DNA of 60,594 bases from an uncultured Prevotellaceae bacterium (GCA_947167995.1 CAMVKS010000013.1:1-60594); one strand, 5' to 3'. Counted from the first letter of the stretch, positions 16,172 through 25,853 are shown. Made by a program: numbers and translations. The notes: generated by a model not told the origin, from the letters alone.

Positions 16172-17758
16172 ATGAAAAAGATATTTTTAATCGTTCTCAC
16201 ACTGGCATGTTTTGCTTGCGCTTGGAGCAAAACTGCTGAGAGCAAACTGCAATTCGACCCTACCAAAGGCGAGCCACGCACCATGACGATGCTTGATGGA
16301 AGCACGGTAAACTACGTGGCATACGAAAGGCTCTACTATGTTACCAACGTGGAGGACTCGATGTATCAGTATCTTAATGTGTATGTGCCCGAGACGGCGG
16401 GAAGTAAATCGCCAATACTGCTGCGCACCTACGTGGGCGGGTACATGGCATCTCGGGCTGGTATTCCTCAGGTAGGCGACGCTAGCGGGCGAGCCATCAA
16501 GGAAGGCATGGTGGTTGTGATTCCTGGCACTCGTGGCCGCAACTCGAGCGTGATTGTTCCTAAGAACGATATGAAGGCGGGATTGAAGAAAGGCGACAAG
16601 GTTTTCACTGGTCGTGCTCCCAATGCTATTCTTGACCTTAAGGCCGCCATTCGCTATATTCGCTATTTTGACGACGAGATTCCTGGCGATGCCGAGAGGA
16701 TTATCACCGACGGCACCAGTGCTGGTGGAGCGATGTCGTCGCTGATGGGTGCCACAGGCAATCATCCCGACTATGAGCCATTGCTGCAGGCTATGGGCGC
16801 AGCACCAGCGCGCGACGACGTGTTTGCCTCGGTGTGCTACTGTCCAATTATCGACCTTGACCATGCCGACATGGCATATGAATGGCTGTATAACGGCACC
16901 GATAGCCGCCAGAATGGCGACCTCGATGTTCTTGCCGTGAGCGACGAACTAAAGGCGCAATTCCCAGCCTATATCGAAAGCTTGAATCTCTGCACCACTG
17001 ACGGAACGCCGCTCACTGCCGACAATTACCTTGACTATATCAAAAAGGAACTCATCCGCTCGGCTCAGATTGCCAAGAATGCCGGAGCCGAAATTCCTGA
17101 CAGCCTAGGCTTCACTTTCAGTGAAGAGGCAGGTTTTGGCGCTCCTCCCATCAATGGAGGCGTGGATTCACCTGCCGGCAAAGCTCCAATAGGCGGCCAG
17201 CGACGAGCAATGGCGCCTCCTGAGGGTGGCAGAAAGCAAGTGGGCGACTATATTCTTGACCTTGACATGGCAAAATATCTTAACTATGTGGTTTCAACAC
17301 AAGCGCTCAAGACTGCGCCTGCATTCGACACTCAAGGCGTGGCAGGACAAAGGGGCTCGGGCGAGAATGAGGAGTTTGGCGACTGGACTGGCAGCAGCGT
17401 CAATTTCACCGACTATGGCGCGATGAAAGCAGGCACAACGCTCACTCCCGACATCAAGCGCAACGTGAGGATGATGAACCCCATGAACTACATAGGTGAC
17501 GAAAATAGCAGTGTGGCACAATACTGGTACATACGCCACGGCTCACGTGACCGCGACACCTCATTCTCCGTGCCCATCAACTTGGCGCTCAAACTTGAGA
17601 ATGCTGGCAAGAGCGTGGACTTCTTGCTGGCATGGAACCGACCTCACAGCGGCGACTATGCTCTCGACGAGATGTTCAAGTGGATAAAGGACTGCCTGTT
17701 AATGCAAGCTCTTAAAGAGTATGAAGGATCTAAAAAAGCTTTGATTGAGAAATATTAA
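16172..17758 (+). CDS. Secreted tannase-like alpha/beta-hydrolase (subtype B tannase family)
   Basis: About 528 aa from MKKIFLIVLTLACFACAWSK, the only start that gives a signal peptide; a longer open frame upstream crosses the terminator and promoter. Family members hydrolyse gallate and related aromatic esters. Seen: ILLRTYVGGYM, VVIPGTRGRN, and the nucleophile motif GTSAGGA with Ser at about residue 183; a late RHGSRDRDTSF and WNRPHSGDY segment may hold the acid and His of the triad. A Cys within the signal region could make it a lipoprotein, but the lipobox is poor. An outer or periplasmic esterase acting on plant phenolics is the likely role; substrate is inferred. Confidence 0.82.
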   Translation: MKKIFLIVLTLACFACAWSKTAESKLQFDPTKGEPRTMTMLDGSTVNYVAYERLYYVTNVEDSMYQYLNVYVPETAGSKSPILLRTYVGGYMASRAGIPQVGDASGRAIKEGMVVVIPGTRGRNSSVIVPKNDMKAGLKKGDKVFTGRAPNAILDLKAAIRYIRYFDDEIPGDAERIITDGTSAGGAMSSLMGATGNHPDYEPLLQAMGAAPARDDVFASVCYCPIIDLDHADMAYEWLYNGTDSRQNGDLDVLAVSDELKAQFPAYIESLNLCTTDGTPLTADNYLDYIKKELIRSAQIAKNAGAEIPDSLGFTFSEEAGFGAPPINGGVDSPAGKAPIGGQRRAMAPPEGGRKQVGDYILDLDMAKYLNYVVSTQALKTAPAFDTQGVAGQRGSGENEEFGDWTGSSVNFTDYGAMKAGTTLTPDIKRNVRMMNPMNYIGDENSSVAQYWYIRHGSRDRDTSFSVPINLALKLENAGKSVDFLLAWNRPHSGDYALDEMFKWIKDCLLMQALKEYEGSKKALIEKY

Positions 17759-17765
17759 AAACATG

Positions 17766-17802
17766 GGCAAGAACAGATTTTTCAAAAAAACTGATTCTTG
17801 CC
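17766..17802 (+). terminator. Hairpin after the tannase-like gene
   Basis: Arms GGCAAGAA / TTCTTGCC plus an imperfect extension, only a few nt past the stop codon. A moderate T-run follows. Confidence 0.5.
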
Positions 17803-17832
17803 TATAATCTTTCTCATTTTCCTTAACACATA

Positions 17833-17863
17833 TTGTCATTTACAATTATTATGCTTAATTTTG
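17833..17863 (+). promoter_or_regulatory. Promoter for the uncharacterised two-gene unit
   Basis: TTG, 20-nt spacer, TAATTTTG, an exact pattern about 70 nt before the first gene. Confidence 0.7.
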
Positions 17864-17934
17864 CAGTTTGTGAAGCATGTCATTAGCACATTGACAATGC
17901 ATTGCATTTTTATTTACTCAAACTTGAAAGTTAC

Positions 17935-18972
17935 ATGACAAATCGAGGTTTTATAAACCTGATGCTAACAATGCTGATAGTGGTTGTTGTCTGTGGCTGC
18001 AAACCCGAGCGCAAGGCCATCGACAACCCCAAGCCGGCGGTCTACTATTGGCGCACTTCGCTCTACCTTGACAGTGTGGAGCGGCAGTTCCTGCGAGATT
18101 ACAATGTGGGCAAGATGTATGTGCGCTATTTCGATGTCGTGGTCGACAGCAAGAAGCAGCTAAGCCCCAATGCTACTATCGCCTTCAAGGACTCGGTGCC
18201 ACAGGGCATAGAGGTCATTCCCACAATCTTTATTGTGAACGAGTGTTGCAAGCACAACCTCGACACGATTGCCCAGTTGCTTGTGGACCGCGTGCTGAAG
18301 ATGAACGAGACCCACGACATCAAGGGAGTGAAGGAACTGCAAATCGACTGTGACTGGTCGGTGAAGACCCAGGACGCTTATTTCAAGTTTCTTGAGCAGG
18401 TGCGACAGTTGCTCAAAGCCAAGAACATGACGTTGAGCGCCACCATCAGGCTGCACCAGCTATCGATGCCGGTGCCTCCGGTGGACTATGGCGTGCTCAT
18501 GATGTACAACACCGGCGAGCTCAAGAACAGCAAGCAGCGCAACCCCATCCTCGACAAGCGCGATGTGGCGCCATACCTCAAAAATCTCGCTGCCTACGAG
18601 CTGCCGCTATGTGCTGCCTATCCCAACTTCGGGTGGCAGCTGCTATACACCGGCGACAAGTTCCGCGATATCCTCTACAGTGAGGACCTTAACGACACCG
18701 CACTCTATCGCAAGGTTGATGAGGGGAAATATCTCGTCATCAGCAGCATCGACCTGCCCAACTACCTGAGCAGCAACAGCAGCTACACCTATTTAAATGC
18801 AGGTGACAGCGTAATGGTGGTTAAACCCGATGCCCAAACTTTAGTCCAAGTGCATGATGCCCTGAGCCATGAGCGTCCAGGCATCAACAATCAAGTGATA
18901 ATTTACAGTTTAAATAAAAGTAGTATCAACAATTACACACCTAACGATTATGAAAAAATTTATCGTCCTTAG
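17935..18972 (+). CDS. Uncharacterised lipoprotein, possible TIM-barrel glycosidase-like fold
   Basis: About 345 aa from MTNRGFINLMLTMLIVVVVC, chosen for its signal peptide; lipobox VVCGC. The mature protein begins AVYYWRTSLYLDSVERQF and contains EVIPTIFI, ELQIDCDWSVKTQDAYFKFL, LSATIRLHQL and YGVLMMYNTGEL. Such alternating strand/helix blocks with acidic residues at strand ends resemble TIM-barrel glycoside hydrolases (the IDCDW block is like the GH18 acidic motif), but I cannot assign a family. Its 3' end overlaps the next gene by 23 bp, indicating co-expression. Confidence 0.7.
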   Translation: MTNRGFINLMLTMLIVVVVCGCKPERKAIDNPKPAVYYWRTSLYLDSVERQFLRDYNVGKMYVRYFDVVVDSKKQLSPNATIAFKDSVPQGIEVIPTIFIVNECCKHNLDTIAQLLVDRVLKMNETHDIKGVKELQIDCDWSVKTQDAYFKFLEQVRQLLKAKNMTLSATIRLHQLSMPVPPVDYGVLMMYNTGELKNSKQRNPILDKRDVAPYLKNLAAYELPLCAAYPNFGWQLLYTGDKFRDILYSEDLNDTALYRKVDEGKYLVISSIDLPNYLSSNSSYTYLNAGDSVMVVKPDAQTLVQVHDALSHERPGINNQVIIYSLNKSSINNYTPNDYEKIYRP

Positions 18973-21052
18973 CATCATTGCAGTTGCAACATTGCAGGCT
19001 TGGGCGTGTGGTGGATGGTTCAGGCCCAATTACTACATGTTCAGTGTGTTCAATCGTAACATGATGGATAATCCATTTATCAATGAAACAAGGCAGTATT
19101 GGGTCAACTATACAGGGGATGAACGAGCCGAGTATGCTTGCGAGTCGCTCGGAAATGTTAAACCCGAGGAGTTTGACAAATCAGACAATGTTATCATTGC
19201 CACTGCCCGTAAAAAAGGCGACAAGGAGACCCTCAACTACCTGCGACTGCTGGTTCAGTATCTGAACCACGACGGGTCGGCCTACAACCGTTGGGATTAC
19301 CCCAGCAAGGAGGAGATAGCACAGGACAAAGCCGAAGTTGAAAAGGTGAAAACCCAGGCTGCTGCCTACAAAGGCAAGAAGTACAAAAGCCAGTATGCCT
19401 TGTTGGTTATGAGATGCAACATGACTTTGGAAAAACACCAGGAGAACATCGCCTATTGGGAGAAGACTGCCAGCAAGCTCGGCGACAGTGTTTACAAGAA
19501 CTGGATGAAGGACATCTATGCAGGTGCTCTTTACAACACCGGCAAGAAAGACCAAGCCTGTGAAATCTATGCCGAGCTGGGCGACATGACCAGTATCAAG
19601 TACTGCGTGCGCAAGAAACGCAACCTCAATGGCATCAAAGAGGAGTATGCTGCCAACCCCAACTCGCAAACTCTCATCTTCCTCGTTCAAGACTTTGTCA
19701 ACAACACTCAGGAAACACTCGACAACGGCAGTGACCCCGAGATAATGCAGAATGTCGAGGCCACAGGAATCTATGAGCAGGATATGGATGGCTTTATCGA
19801 ATTTGCGGGCCAAGTGCTTGCCGAGGGAAAGACCAAGTCGCCAGCCATGTGGGAAGCGGCAAGAGGTTTTGTCAACTACATGGCAGGAAATCAAAACGAT
19901 GCCATCACTCAACTGAAAAATGCCCAGCATCTTGATGGAACACAACGCATGAAGGACAACGCACGCGCATGTCTCTTGCTCGCAAGCATCAAGAGCGCAC
20001 AACCCACCAACGATTATTATAACTATCTGCTTGGTGAATATAAGTGGCTCGACCAGATGGCTCGCTTCGGCGACGCCGAGAATGATTACGCCAATATCGA
20101 CATGCACTACTGGGATGTGTTTGAGCGCGTAACTTACGACAACCTCGTGCCACAGCTGCAAGAGTGGGGAGAGCCCTATCTGGCCATGGCGCTGCTCGGA
20201 GTGGGTAACTCACGCAAGGTGCCTTCGGGAGATACCTACTTGCACATGCTCGATGAAATCTCTTCGAGCGAGCTTGAAGCCTTTGACGAGTACATTCGCA
20301 ATGGCGACCACAACGGCTTTGAGGCGTGGGCGGCTAAAGAATGTCATTTCAATGCCAACAATTTCAACGACCTCATGGGAACGAAGCTTGTGAGAGAGGG
20401 CGAATTCCGAGGAGCTATCAACTATCTCGAGAAGGTTCCTGTCAGCTACATTTCCGAACAAGGCATCAGCTACTACATGGCACGCAAGGATTATAATCAG
20501 GAAATCTGGCTCAAACGTCAGTTCCTCAGCTTCTATAGAGCCGAGAACACACCAGTTAAAAGCAATGCTAAGCTTGACTTCTGCCGCGACATGGTTGCAC
20601 TCGACGAGAAAATCGACCAGGCTTCGGGCGAAGAGAAGAACGAACTTCTCTACAAGAAAGCCAATCTGCTCTATCAGGCAAGTCACAAGGGTGACTGCTG
20701 GTATCTGGCACATTACAGCAATGGCGTATACTCCGAGCCAGCTAAGAGCGAGTATGACTTCATTGGCGCAACACGCAGGCTGCTTCGCTCTATCGAGAGA
20801 AACACCACCAACATGGAGTTGATGCAGAAGTGTGTATTTGCTCAAACCTTCATCACAGGAGAGACATCAGGCTACAGTGTGACTGCCGACTATGACTGGG
20901 GTAATAAGACTTGGAACTACTCTATCGATCCCGACAAGCCACACTACCGCGCCATGACTCGACTTGTCGACTTCAACATTCAGCATCCAGAACTCACGCC
21001 CGACTACATCACCAAGTGTGATATTGTGAAGCAGTTCATGGCATTGAGATAA
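18950..21052 (+). CDS. Large exported helical-repeat protein of unknown function
   Basis: A 700-aa protein with signal peptide MKKFIVLSIIAVATLQAWAC; the Cys at the end could be lipidated, though ACGG is at the very edge of the signal. The mature N-terminus GGWFRPNYYMFSVFNRNMM is distinctive. The rest is a long series of amphipathic helices with TPR-like spacing (for example GALYNTGKKDQACEIYAELG, EFRGAINYLEKV), suggesting an alpha-solenoid scaffold. It overlaps the upstream lipoprotein gene, so the pair probably forms one envelope complex. No enzymatic motif seen. Confidence 0.7.
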   Translation: MKKFIVLSIIAVATLQAWACGGWFRPNYYMFSVFNRNMMDNPFINETRQYWVNYTGDERAEYACESLGNVKPEEFDKSDNVIIATARKKGDKETLNYLRLLVQYLNHDGSAYNRWDYPSKEEIAQDKAEVEKVKTQAAAYKGKKYKSQYALLVMRCNMTLEKHQENIAYWEKTASKLGDSVYKNWMKDIYAGALYNTGKKDQACEIYAELGDMTSIKYCVRKKRNLNGIKEEYAANPNSQTLIFLVQDFVNNTQETLDNGSDPEIMQNVEATGIYEQDMDGFIEFAGQVLAEGKTKSPAMWEAARGFVNYMAGNQNDAITQLKNAQHLDGTQRMKDNARACLLLASIKSAQPTNDYYNYLLGEYKWLDQMARFGDAENDYANIDMHYWDVFERVTYDNLVPQLQEWGEPYLAMALLGVGNSRKVPSGDTYLHMLDEISSSELEAFDEYIRNGDHNGFEAWAAKECHFNANNFNDLMGTKLVREGEFRGAINYLEKVPVSYISEQGISYYMARKDYNQEIWLKRQFLSFYRAENTPVKSNAKLDFCRDMVALDEKIDQASGEEKNELLYKKANLLYQASHKGDCWYLAHYSNGVYSEPAKSEYDFIGATRRLLRSIERNTTNMELMQKCVFAQTFITGETSGYSVTADYDWGNKTWNYSIDPDKPHYRAMTRLVDFNIQHPELTPDYITKCDIVKQFMALR

Positions 21053-21082
21053 CACTCTGAATCATTGTAACAATAATCTTAT

Positions 21083-21119
21083 CATAGCACACCGCGTTAT
21101 CGCTATGCGGTGTGCTATG
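21083..21119 (+). terminator. Hairpin after the helical-repeat gene
   Basis: Thirteen-bp perfect arms CATAGCACACCGC / GCGGTGTGCTATG with an 11-nt loop. No strong T-run follows, so it may be a terminator or mRNA-stabilising hairpin. Confidence 0.6.
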
Positions 21120-21144
21120 TTGATAGAAAAAAGCTGTCAGATCT

Positions 21145-21909
21145 ATGAAAATCCAATATGCAAGCGACTTGCATCTTGAATTTGATGCAAACACCAAGTT
21201 CTTGAGCGAGAATCCGCTCGAGGTTAAGGGCGACATTCTGGTGCTGGCGGGCGACATTCTGCTCTTTGGCGAGAAACTCATGAACGAGCACCCATTCTGG
21301 GACTGGTGCGGCGACCACTATGCCCACACCTTCATCGTGCCGGGCAATCACGAGTACTACAACCGTGTGGATGTGCTTGCCACCCTCGACCATTTCACAT
21401 TTCCATTGCGCAAGAATGTGACCTATCTCAACAATCGCAGTGTCGTTATGGGTGACGTTGAGCTGTTCTTCACCACACTGTGGACACGCGTGAGCGATGC
21501 CGACCTGGCGGGTGTGCAAATTCACATGACCGATTGTCACCGCATTGCCTTCGGCGACCACATCATGCTTGCCACCGACTATGTGCGCGCTCATGAGAAG
21601 TGCATGGAATGGCTCAAGAAAGCGCTGGGCGAGTCGACTGCAGCCCACAAAATCGTGGTCACACACCACTGTCCCATCGTTGCCGAGGACCCGCGCTATG
21701 GCGGTAATGGGCTGAGTAGTGCCTTTGTGGTTGATATTGAGGAGTTTATCGAGCAGAACGACATTGACTACTGGATTTTCGGGCACACCCATTGGAACGC
21801 CAAGCGCGGTGCCCGAGTGGGAAAAACAACCCTTCTCACCAACCAGATGGGTTACCTCACCCACGGCGGTGAGGAAGGATTCTCGTTAGGGGAATTTGTA
21901 ATTATTTGA
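21145..21909 (+). CDS. Metallophosphoesterase (calcineurin-like)
   Basis: A 254-aa cytosolic two-metal phosphoesterase. Conserved blocks are in order: SDLHLEFD, LVLAGDILLF, VPGNHEYYN, VVTHHCPI and FGHTHWN, covering the metal-binding Asp, His and Asn residues of the fold. Length is usual for single-domain members. Substrate cannot be inferred: relatives cleave phosphomono- or diesters such as nucleotides. It stands alone between two hairpin- or promoter-bounded units. Confidence 0.88.
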   Translation: MKIQYASDLHLEFDANTKFLSENPLEVKGDILVLAGDILLFGEKLMNEHPFWDWCGDHYAHTFIVPGNHEYYNRVDVLATLDHFTFPLRKNVTYLNNRSVVMGDVELFFTTLWTRVSDADLAGVQIHMTDCHRIAFGDHIMLATDYVRAHEKCMEWLKKALGESTAAHKIVVTHHCPIVAEDPRYGGNGLSSAFVVDIEEFIEQNDIDYWIFGHTHWNAKRGARVGKTTLLTNQMGYLTHGGEEGFSLGEFVII

Positions 21910-21961
21910 TTGGCGATTTAAAAAAATAAGAACTAACAACTACAAAGTGAAAACTATTTAC

Positions 21962-21969
21962 TATCTTTG
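21962..21969 (+). promoter_or_regulatory. -7 element for the GYF/dispanin-like gene
   Basis: TATCTTTG 27 nt before the start codon; no TTG at the ideal spacing. Confidence 0.5.
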
Positions 21970-21996
21970 CAGTTAGTTTACTAAAATCTTGAAAAT

Positions 21997-22614
21997 ATGC
22001 GGCAATATTGGATAAATTTTAAAGGAGAGCAATCGGGACCCATGTCTAAAGAGCAGATGGCACGGTTGGGACTTGACGAGAGCGCTTATGTGTGGCATAG
22101 CGGACTGCCCGACTGGGTGAAAATCAGCAAAGTGCCTGAACTCAGCGACCTGCTTGCAGGAAATGTTGAAGCACCCGAAATGCCTGTCGAGGAGGCTCCC
22201 GAGTTGCCTCATCAGCAGGATGTAGAAGAGTCGATGCCTGAGATGCCACAGCAGCAGGTCGTCGACGAGCAGATGCCCGAGATGCCCTTGCAACAAGAGG
22301 CCTCTCAGTTTGGTTATGCCCCAGATGGAATGCAATATGCCACACAGCAATCAACACCTCCAGCAATGCCGCAACAGGAGCCACCCAAGTGTCCACCCAC
22401 CAACTTGGTGTGGGCAATTATCACGACCTTGCTGTGCTGCTGTCCGGCAGGTATCGTAGGCTTGATTTTCGCATTCTTGACCAAGAAACACTATCGCGAG
22501 GGCAACTATGAGAAAGCCGAGCGCATGAGCGAGTATGGTGCTTGGGCAATCATCTTCTCAATAATATTGGGATTGATCTGCATGCCAATCACCTGTGCAA
22601 GATTCATGCAGTAA
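21997..22614 (+). CDS. GYF_2-domain protein with CD225/dispanin-like membrane tail
   Basis: A 205-aa protein. Residues 1-50 form a GYF_2 (DUF4339) domain (YWINFKGEQSGPMSKEQM, then AYVWHSGLPDWVKISKVPEL). A Pro/Glu/Gln-rich linker with a repeated EMPxQQ pattern follows. The C-terminus has two membrane segments with a CCCCPAGIVGLIFA turn and a basic loop (TKKHYREGNYEKAERMS), as in CD225/interferon-induced-transmembrane-like proteins. GYF_2 domains are protein-binding modules; function in bacteria is not established. Directly followed by a DUF2752 gene. Confidence 0.8.
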   Translation: MRQYWINFKGEQSGPMSKEQMARLGLDESAYVWHSGLPDWVKISKVPELSDLLAGNVEAPEMPVEEAPELPHQQDVEESMPEMPQQQVVDEQMPEMPLQQEASQFGYAPDGMQYATQQSTPPAMPQQEPPKCPPTNLVWAIITTLLCCCPAGIVGLIFAFLTKKHYREGNYEKAERMSEYGAWAIIFSIILGLICMPITCARFMQ

Positions 22615-22623
22615 CCCCCCCCA

Positions 22624-23013
22624 ATGCGACCCATGAGCTTCAACCGCAAGGTCGTCATCACGCTGGGTGCTGTAGCCGTAGTGGCATTTGTTGCCGTCTA
22701 CTTGTTTTTCAACCCGTCGACCAGCAGCTTTTTCCCTAAATGTGTGTTTTTAAGTGCCACAGGTTATAAATGCCCTGGTTGTGGCAGTCAGCGTTTCATC
22801 CATTCCATGCTTCATGGCGATATCACGCAGGCACTTCATTACAATGCCTACCTGATGGGTGCCTTGCCCATTATCGCCATATATCTGTTGAACGACTACA
22901 CCAAGTTGTTGCCCCACTGGGTTGACAACGTTCTCAAGCATCCAGTGACGATAACGGCTCTCGTTGTTTCCATGATAGTGTGGAGTGTGCTACGCAACAT
23001 CTACAACTGGTAA
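22624..23013 (+). CDS. DUF2752 membrane protein
   Basis: Up to 129 aa; the ATG 9 nt downstream (MSFNRKVVITLG) is an equally good start. An N-terminal helix is followed by the DUF2752 signature CPGCGSQRFIHSMLHGD, then two more hydrophobic segments. This family often accompanies CD225-like proteins, as here; its role is unknown. A run of eight C lies immediately upstream in place of a recognisable ribosome-binding site. Confidence 0.82.
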   Translation: MRPMSFNRKVVITLGAVAVVAFVAVYLFFNPSTSSFFPKCVFLSATGYKCPGCGSQRFIHSMLHGDITQALHYNAYLMGALPIIAIYLLNDYTKLLPHWVDNVLKHPVTITALVVSMIVWSVLRNIYNW

Positions 23014-23031
23014 AACAAAAATATTATTACA

Positions 23032-23766
23032 ATGCTATTCTCTATAATAACAGTTACTTACAATGCCGCTGGCGTTCTGCCACCCACACTCGAGAGCGTG
23101 AGGGAGCAGACCTTCCGCGACTTTGAGTATCTTGTCATAGATGGAGCTTCGAGCGACGACACTCTGCAACTCGTTGAAAATGCAGGCATTGCAACTACAA
23201 CGGTGTGGAGCGAGCCCGACAAGGGACTCTACGATGCCATGAACAAGGCGATAGAGCGAGCTCAAGGCAAATACCTTATCTTCCTAAATGCTGGAGATGC
23301 CTTTGCCCAACCCGAGACGTTGGGGCACATCGCTCTTAAGGCGCAGGATGATCCTGATGTCATCTATGGACAGACGCAGCTCGTTGACGCACAGCGCAAT
23401 GTGGTGGGAATGAGACATCTCACCGCTCCCAAGAGACTCGACTGGAAAAGCTTCAAGGACGGTATGCTGGTGTGCCATCAGGCATTCATCGCACGTCGAG
23501 AGATTTGCCCGAGTTATGACATGCAGTATCGTTTCAGCGCCGACTATGACTGGTGTATAAGAGTGCTGCGCAAGAGCGATAGCTGTGCCTATGTGGGCGA
23601 CGACCCCATTATCAGCTTCCTCAACGACGGCGGTCTCACCACCAAGAACCACAAGCGCTCGCTCAAAGAACGCTACCACATCATGTGCCGCTACTACGGC
23701 ACTGTGCCCACCATGCTTCGCCATCTGCGCTTCGCATGCCGCCATCTGGCGAGAAAACTGTCTTGA
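23032..23766 (+). CDS. Family 2 glycosyltransferase
   Basis: A 244-aa GT-A fold transferase. It opens with FSIITVTYNAAGVLPPTLES, then the nucleotide-sugar site YLVIDGASSDDT, SEPDKGLYDAMNKAIERAQG and the metal-binding-like FLNAGDAF; the acceptor part has SADYDWCIRVLRKS. No membrane segment, so cytosolic or peripheral. Likely adds a sugar to a surface glycan precursor; donor and acceptor are unknown. Only 18 nt separates it from the DUF2752 gene, suggesting co-transcription. Confidence 0.88.
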   Translation: MLFSIITVTYNAAGVLPPTLESVREQTFRDFEYLVIDGASSDDTLQLVENAGIATTTVWSEPDKGLYDAMNKAIERAQGKYLIFLNAGDAFAQPETLGHIALKAQDDPDVIYGQTQLVDAQRNVVGMRHLTAPKRLDWKSFKDGMLVCHQAFIARREICPSYDMQYRFSADYDWCIRVLRKSDSCAYVGDDPIISFLNDGGLTTKNHKRSLKERYHIMCRYYGTVPTMLRHLRFACRHLARKLS

Positions 23767-23933
23767 TGAATTAGTCCAATTAGTCCATTTGGCAAACTGA
23801 CTTACTTGACACTGAAATCGTTGTTTTTTTCTGTTTTATTAGTGTTTTTGAGTTTTTAATTGTATTTTTGTCGAAACTTTGTGGCTGTCAAGCCACATCA
23901 CCATGTTTCTCTATAATAAAAACCGGCAATATT

Positions 23934-25853
23934 ATGAGCAGCATCAACAAGTGGCGCATTGAGGACAGCGCTGAAATGTACAATATCAATGGTTGGGGCC
24001 TCAAGTACTTCTCAATCAATGAAAAAGGTCACATGACAGTGACTCCCAAGCAGACTTATACAGGTGTGGACCTGATGGAAGTGATGGACGAGTTGCGTGA
24101 GCGCAACATCAGTGCTCCCGTGCTGCTTCGTTTCCCCGATATTCTCGACAACCGCATCGAGAAGATATCGAGCTGCTTCAAGAAAGCTGCCAAGGAATAT
24201 GACTATCAGGCCAAGAACTTCATCATCTATCCCATCAAGGTGAACCAGATGCAACCCGTGGTGGAGGAGATTGTGAGCCACGGCAAGAAGTTCAACATAG
24301 GCCTTGAGGCCGGTTCAAAGCCCGAGTTGCATGCCGTGCTGGCGATGAACATGGGCAAAATCAATGAGAACTCGCTCATCATCTGCAATGGCTACAAAGA
24401 CGAGAACTACATCGAGCTCGCGCTGCTGGCCCAGAAGATGGGACGACGCATCTTCCTCGTGGTGGAGAAGCTCAACGAGCTCAGGCTCATCACCAGCGTT
24501 GCCAAGCGATTGAACGTGCGCCCCAACTTGGGCATCCGCATCAAGCTCTCGAGCAGCGGCAGTGGCAAGTGGGAGGAGAGCGGTGGCGACCGCAGCAAGT
24601 TCGGACTCAACACGAGCGAACTTCAAACTGCCATGGACTTCCTTCAGGCCAACAAGATGATTGACTGCCTCAAGCTCATCCATTTCCACATTGGCAGTCA
24701 GGTGACCAAGATACGCCGCATCAAGAACGCCTTGCGCGAGGCATGCCAGTTCTATGTCCAGCTCACAAAGCTGGGCTTTGACATAGACTTCATCGACATT
24801 GGCGGAGGCCTGGGAGTGGACTATGACGGCACACGCAACAGTGCCAGCGAGAACAGCATGAACTATTCCATACAGGAGTATGTCAACGACTCGGTCTACC
24901 AGCTTGTGGACGCTTGCAACAAGAATGGCATCAAGCATCCCAACATCATCACCGAGAGCGGTCGCAGCCTCACGGCACACCACTCGGTGCTTGTGCTCGA
25001 GGTGCTTGAGACGGCGAGTCTGCCACAGTGGGACGACGACAAGGACCAGCTGCGTGACGATGAGAATGAGCTCGTGCGCGACCTCTATGAGATCTACGAC
25101 AAGATGAACAAGGCTCGGCTTCTCGAGGACTGGCACGACGCGCTCCAAATCAGGGAGGAGGCGCTCGACCTCTTCAGCTTGGGACTGCTCGACCTGCGCA
25201 CCCGCGCCATGGTGGAAAAGCTCTTCTGGAGCGTTGCCCGGGAGGTGAACATGATTGCCAGCGACATGAAACATGCTCCTCAGGAACTGCGCAGTGTGGC
25301 TAAGATGCTGCCCGAGAAGTACTTCTGCAACTTCTCGCTGTTCCAGTCGCTGCCCGACTCATGGGCTATCGACCAGGTGTTCCCAGTTGTGCCACTTGGA
25401 CGCCTCAACGAGTGCCCCGACCGCTTTGCTACCATTCAGGACATCACCTGCGACAGCGATGGCAAGATTGGCAACTTCATCTCCAACCAGGGATTCTCGC
25501 ACTTCCTGCCGGTTCATGCCCTCAACGACGGTGAGCATTACTATCTTGGTGTGTTCCTCGTGGGCGCCTATCAGGAGATTCTTGGCGACCTTCACAACCT
25601 CTTTGGTGATACCAACGCTGTGCACATCGACGTATATAAAGATCACTACGAGATAGATCAAGTGATTGACGGCGAGACCGTTGCCGAGGTGCTTGACTAT
25701 GCCCAGTTCAGCCCCAAAGAGCTGGTGCGCAACGTGGAGTCGTGGGTGGCTGAGTCAATCCGTTCTAAGAAAATCACCGCCGAGGAAGGAAATGAATTCG
25801 TCCGCAACTACCGCTCCGGCCTCTATGGCTACACCTATCTTGAGAAGGAGTAG
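23934..25853 (+). CDS. speA: Biosynthetic arginine decarboxylase
   Basis: About 639 aa from MSSINKWRIEDSAEMYNING, where homologues begin; the longer open frame runs into the intergenic region. PLP-dependent fold III enzyme converting arginine to agmatine, the first step of polyamine synthesis, in the cytosol. The PLP lysine is in FIIYPIKVNQM; other conserved blocks are GLEAGSKPEL, IHFHIGSQ, DIGGGLGVDYDG and TESGRSLTAHH. Length matches SpeA. Agmatine-processing genes are not in the window. Confidence 0.95.
   Translation: MSSINKWRIEDSAEMYNINGWGLKYFSINEKGHMTVTPKQTYTGVDLMEVMDELRERNISAPVLLRFPDILDNRIEKISSCFKKAAKEYDYQAKNFIIYPIKVNQMQPVVEEIVSHGKKFNIGLEAGSKPELHAVLAMNMGKINENSLIICNGYKDENYIELALLAQKMGRRIFLVVEKLNELRLITSVAKRLNVRPNLGIRIKLSSSGSGKWEESGGDRSKFGLNTSELQTAMDFLQANKMIDCLKLIHFHIGSQVTKIRRIKNALREACQFYVQLTKLGFDIDFIDIGGGLGVDYDGTRNSASENSMNYSIQEYVNDSVYQLVDACNKNGIKHPNIITESGRSLTAHHSVLVLEVLETASLPQWDDDKDQLRDDENELVRDLYEIYDKMNKARLLEDWHDALQIREEALDLFSLGLLDLRTRAMVEKLFWSVAREVNMIASDMKHAPQELRSVAKMLPEKYFCNFSLFQSLPDSWAIDQVFPVVPLGRLNECPDRFATIQDITCDSDGKIGNFISNQGFSHFLPVHALNDGEHYYLGVFLVGAYQEILGDLHNLFGDTNAVHIDVYKDHYEIDQVIDGETVAEVLDYAQFSPKELVRNVESWVAESIRSKKITAEEGNEFVRNYRSGLYGYTYLEKE

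Noticed and set aside
24315-25274. 319-aa minus-strand open frame within speA
   Set aside because: Antisense of speA, whose motifs are clear; no independent evidence.
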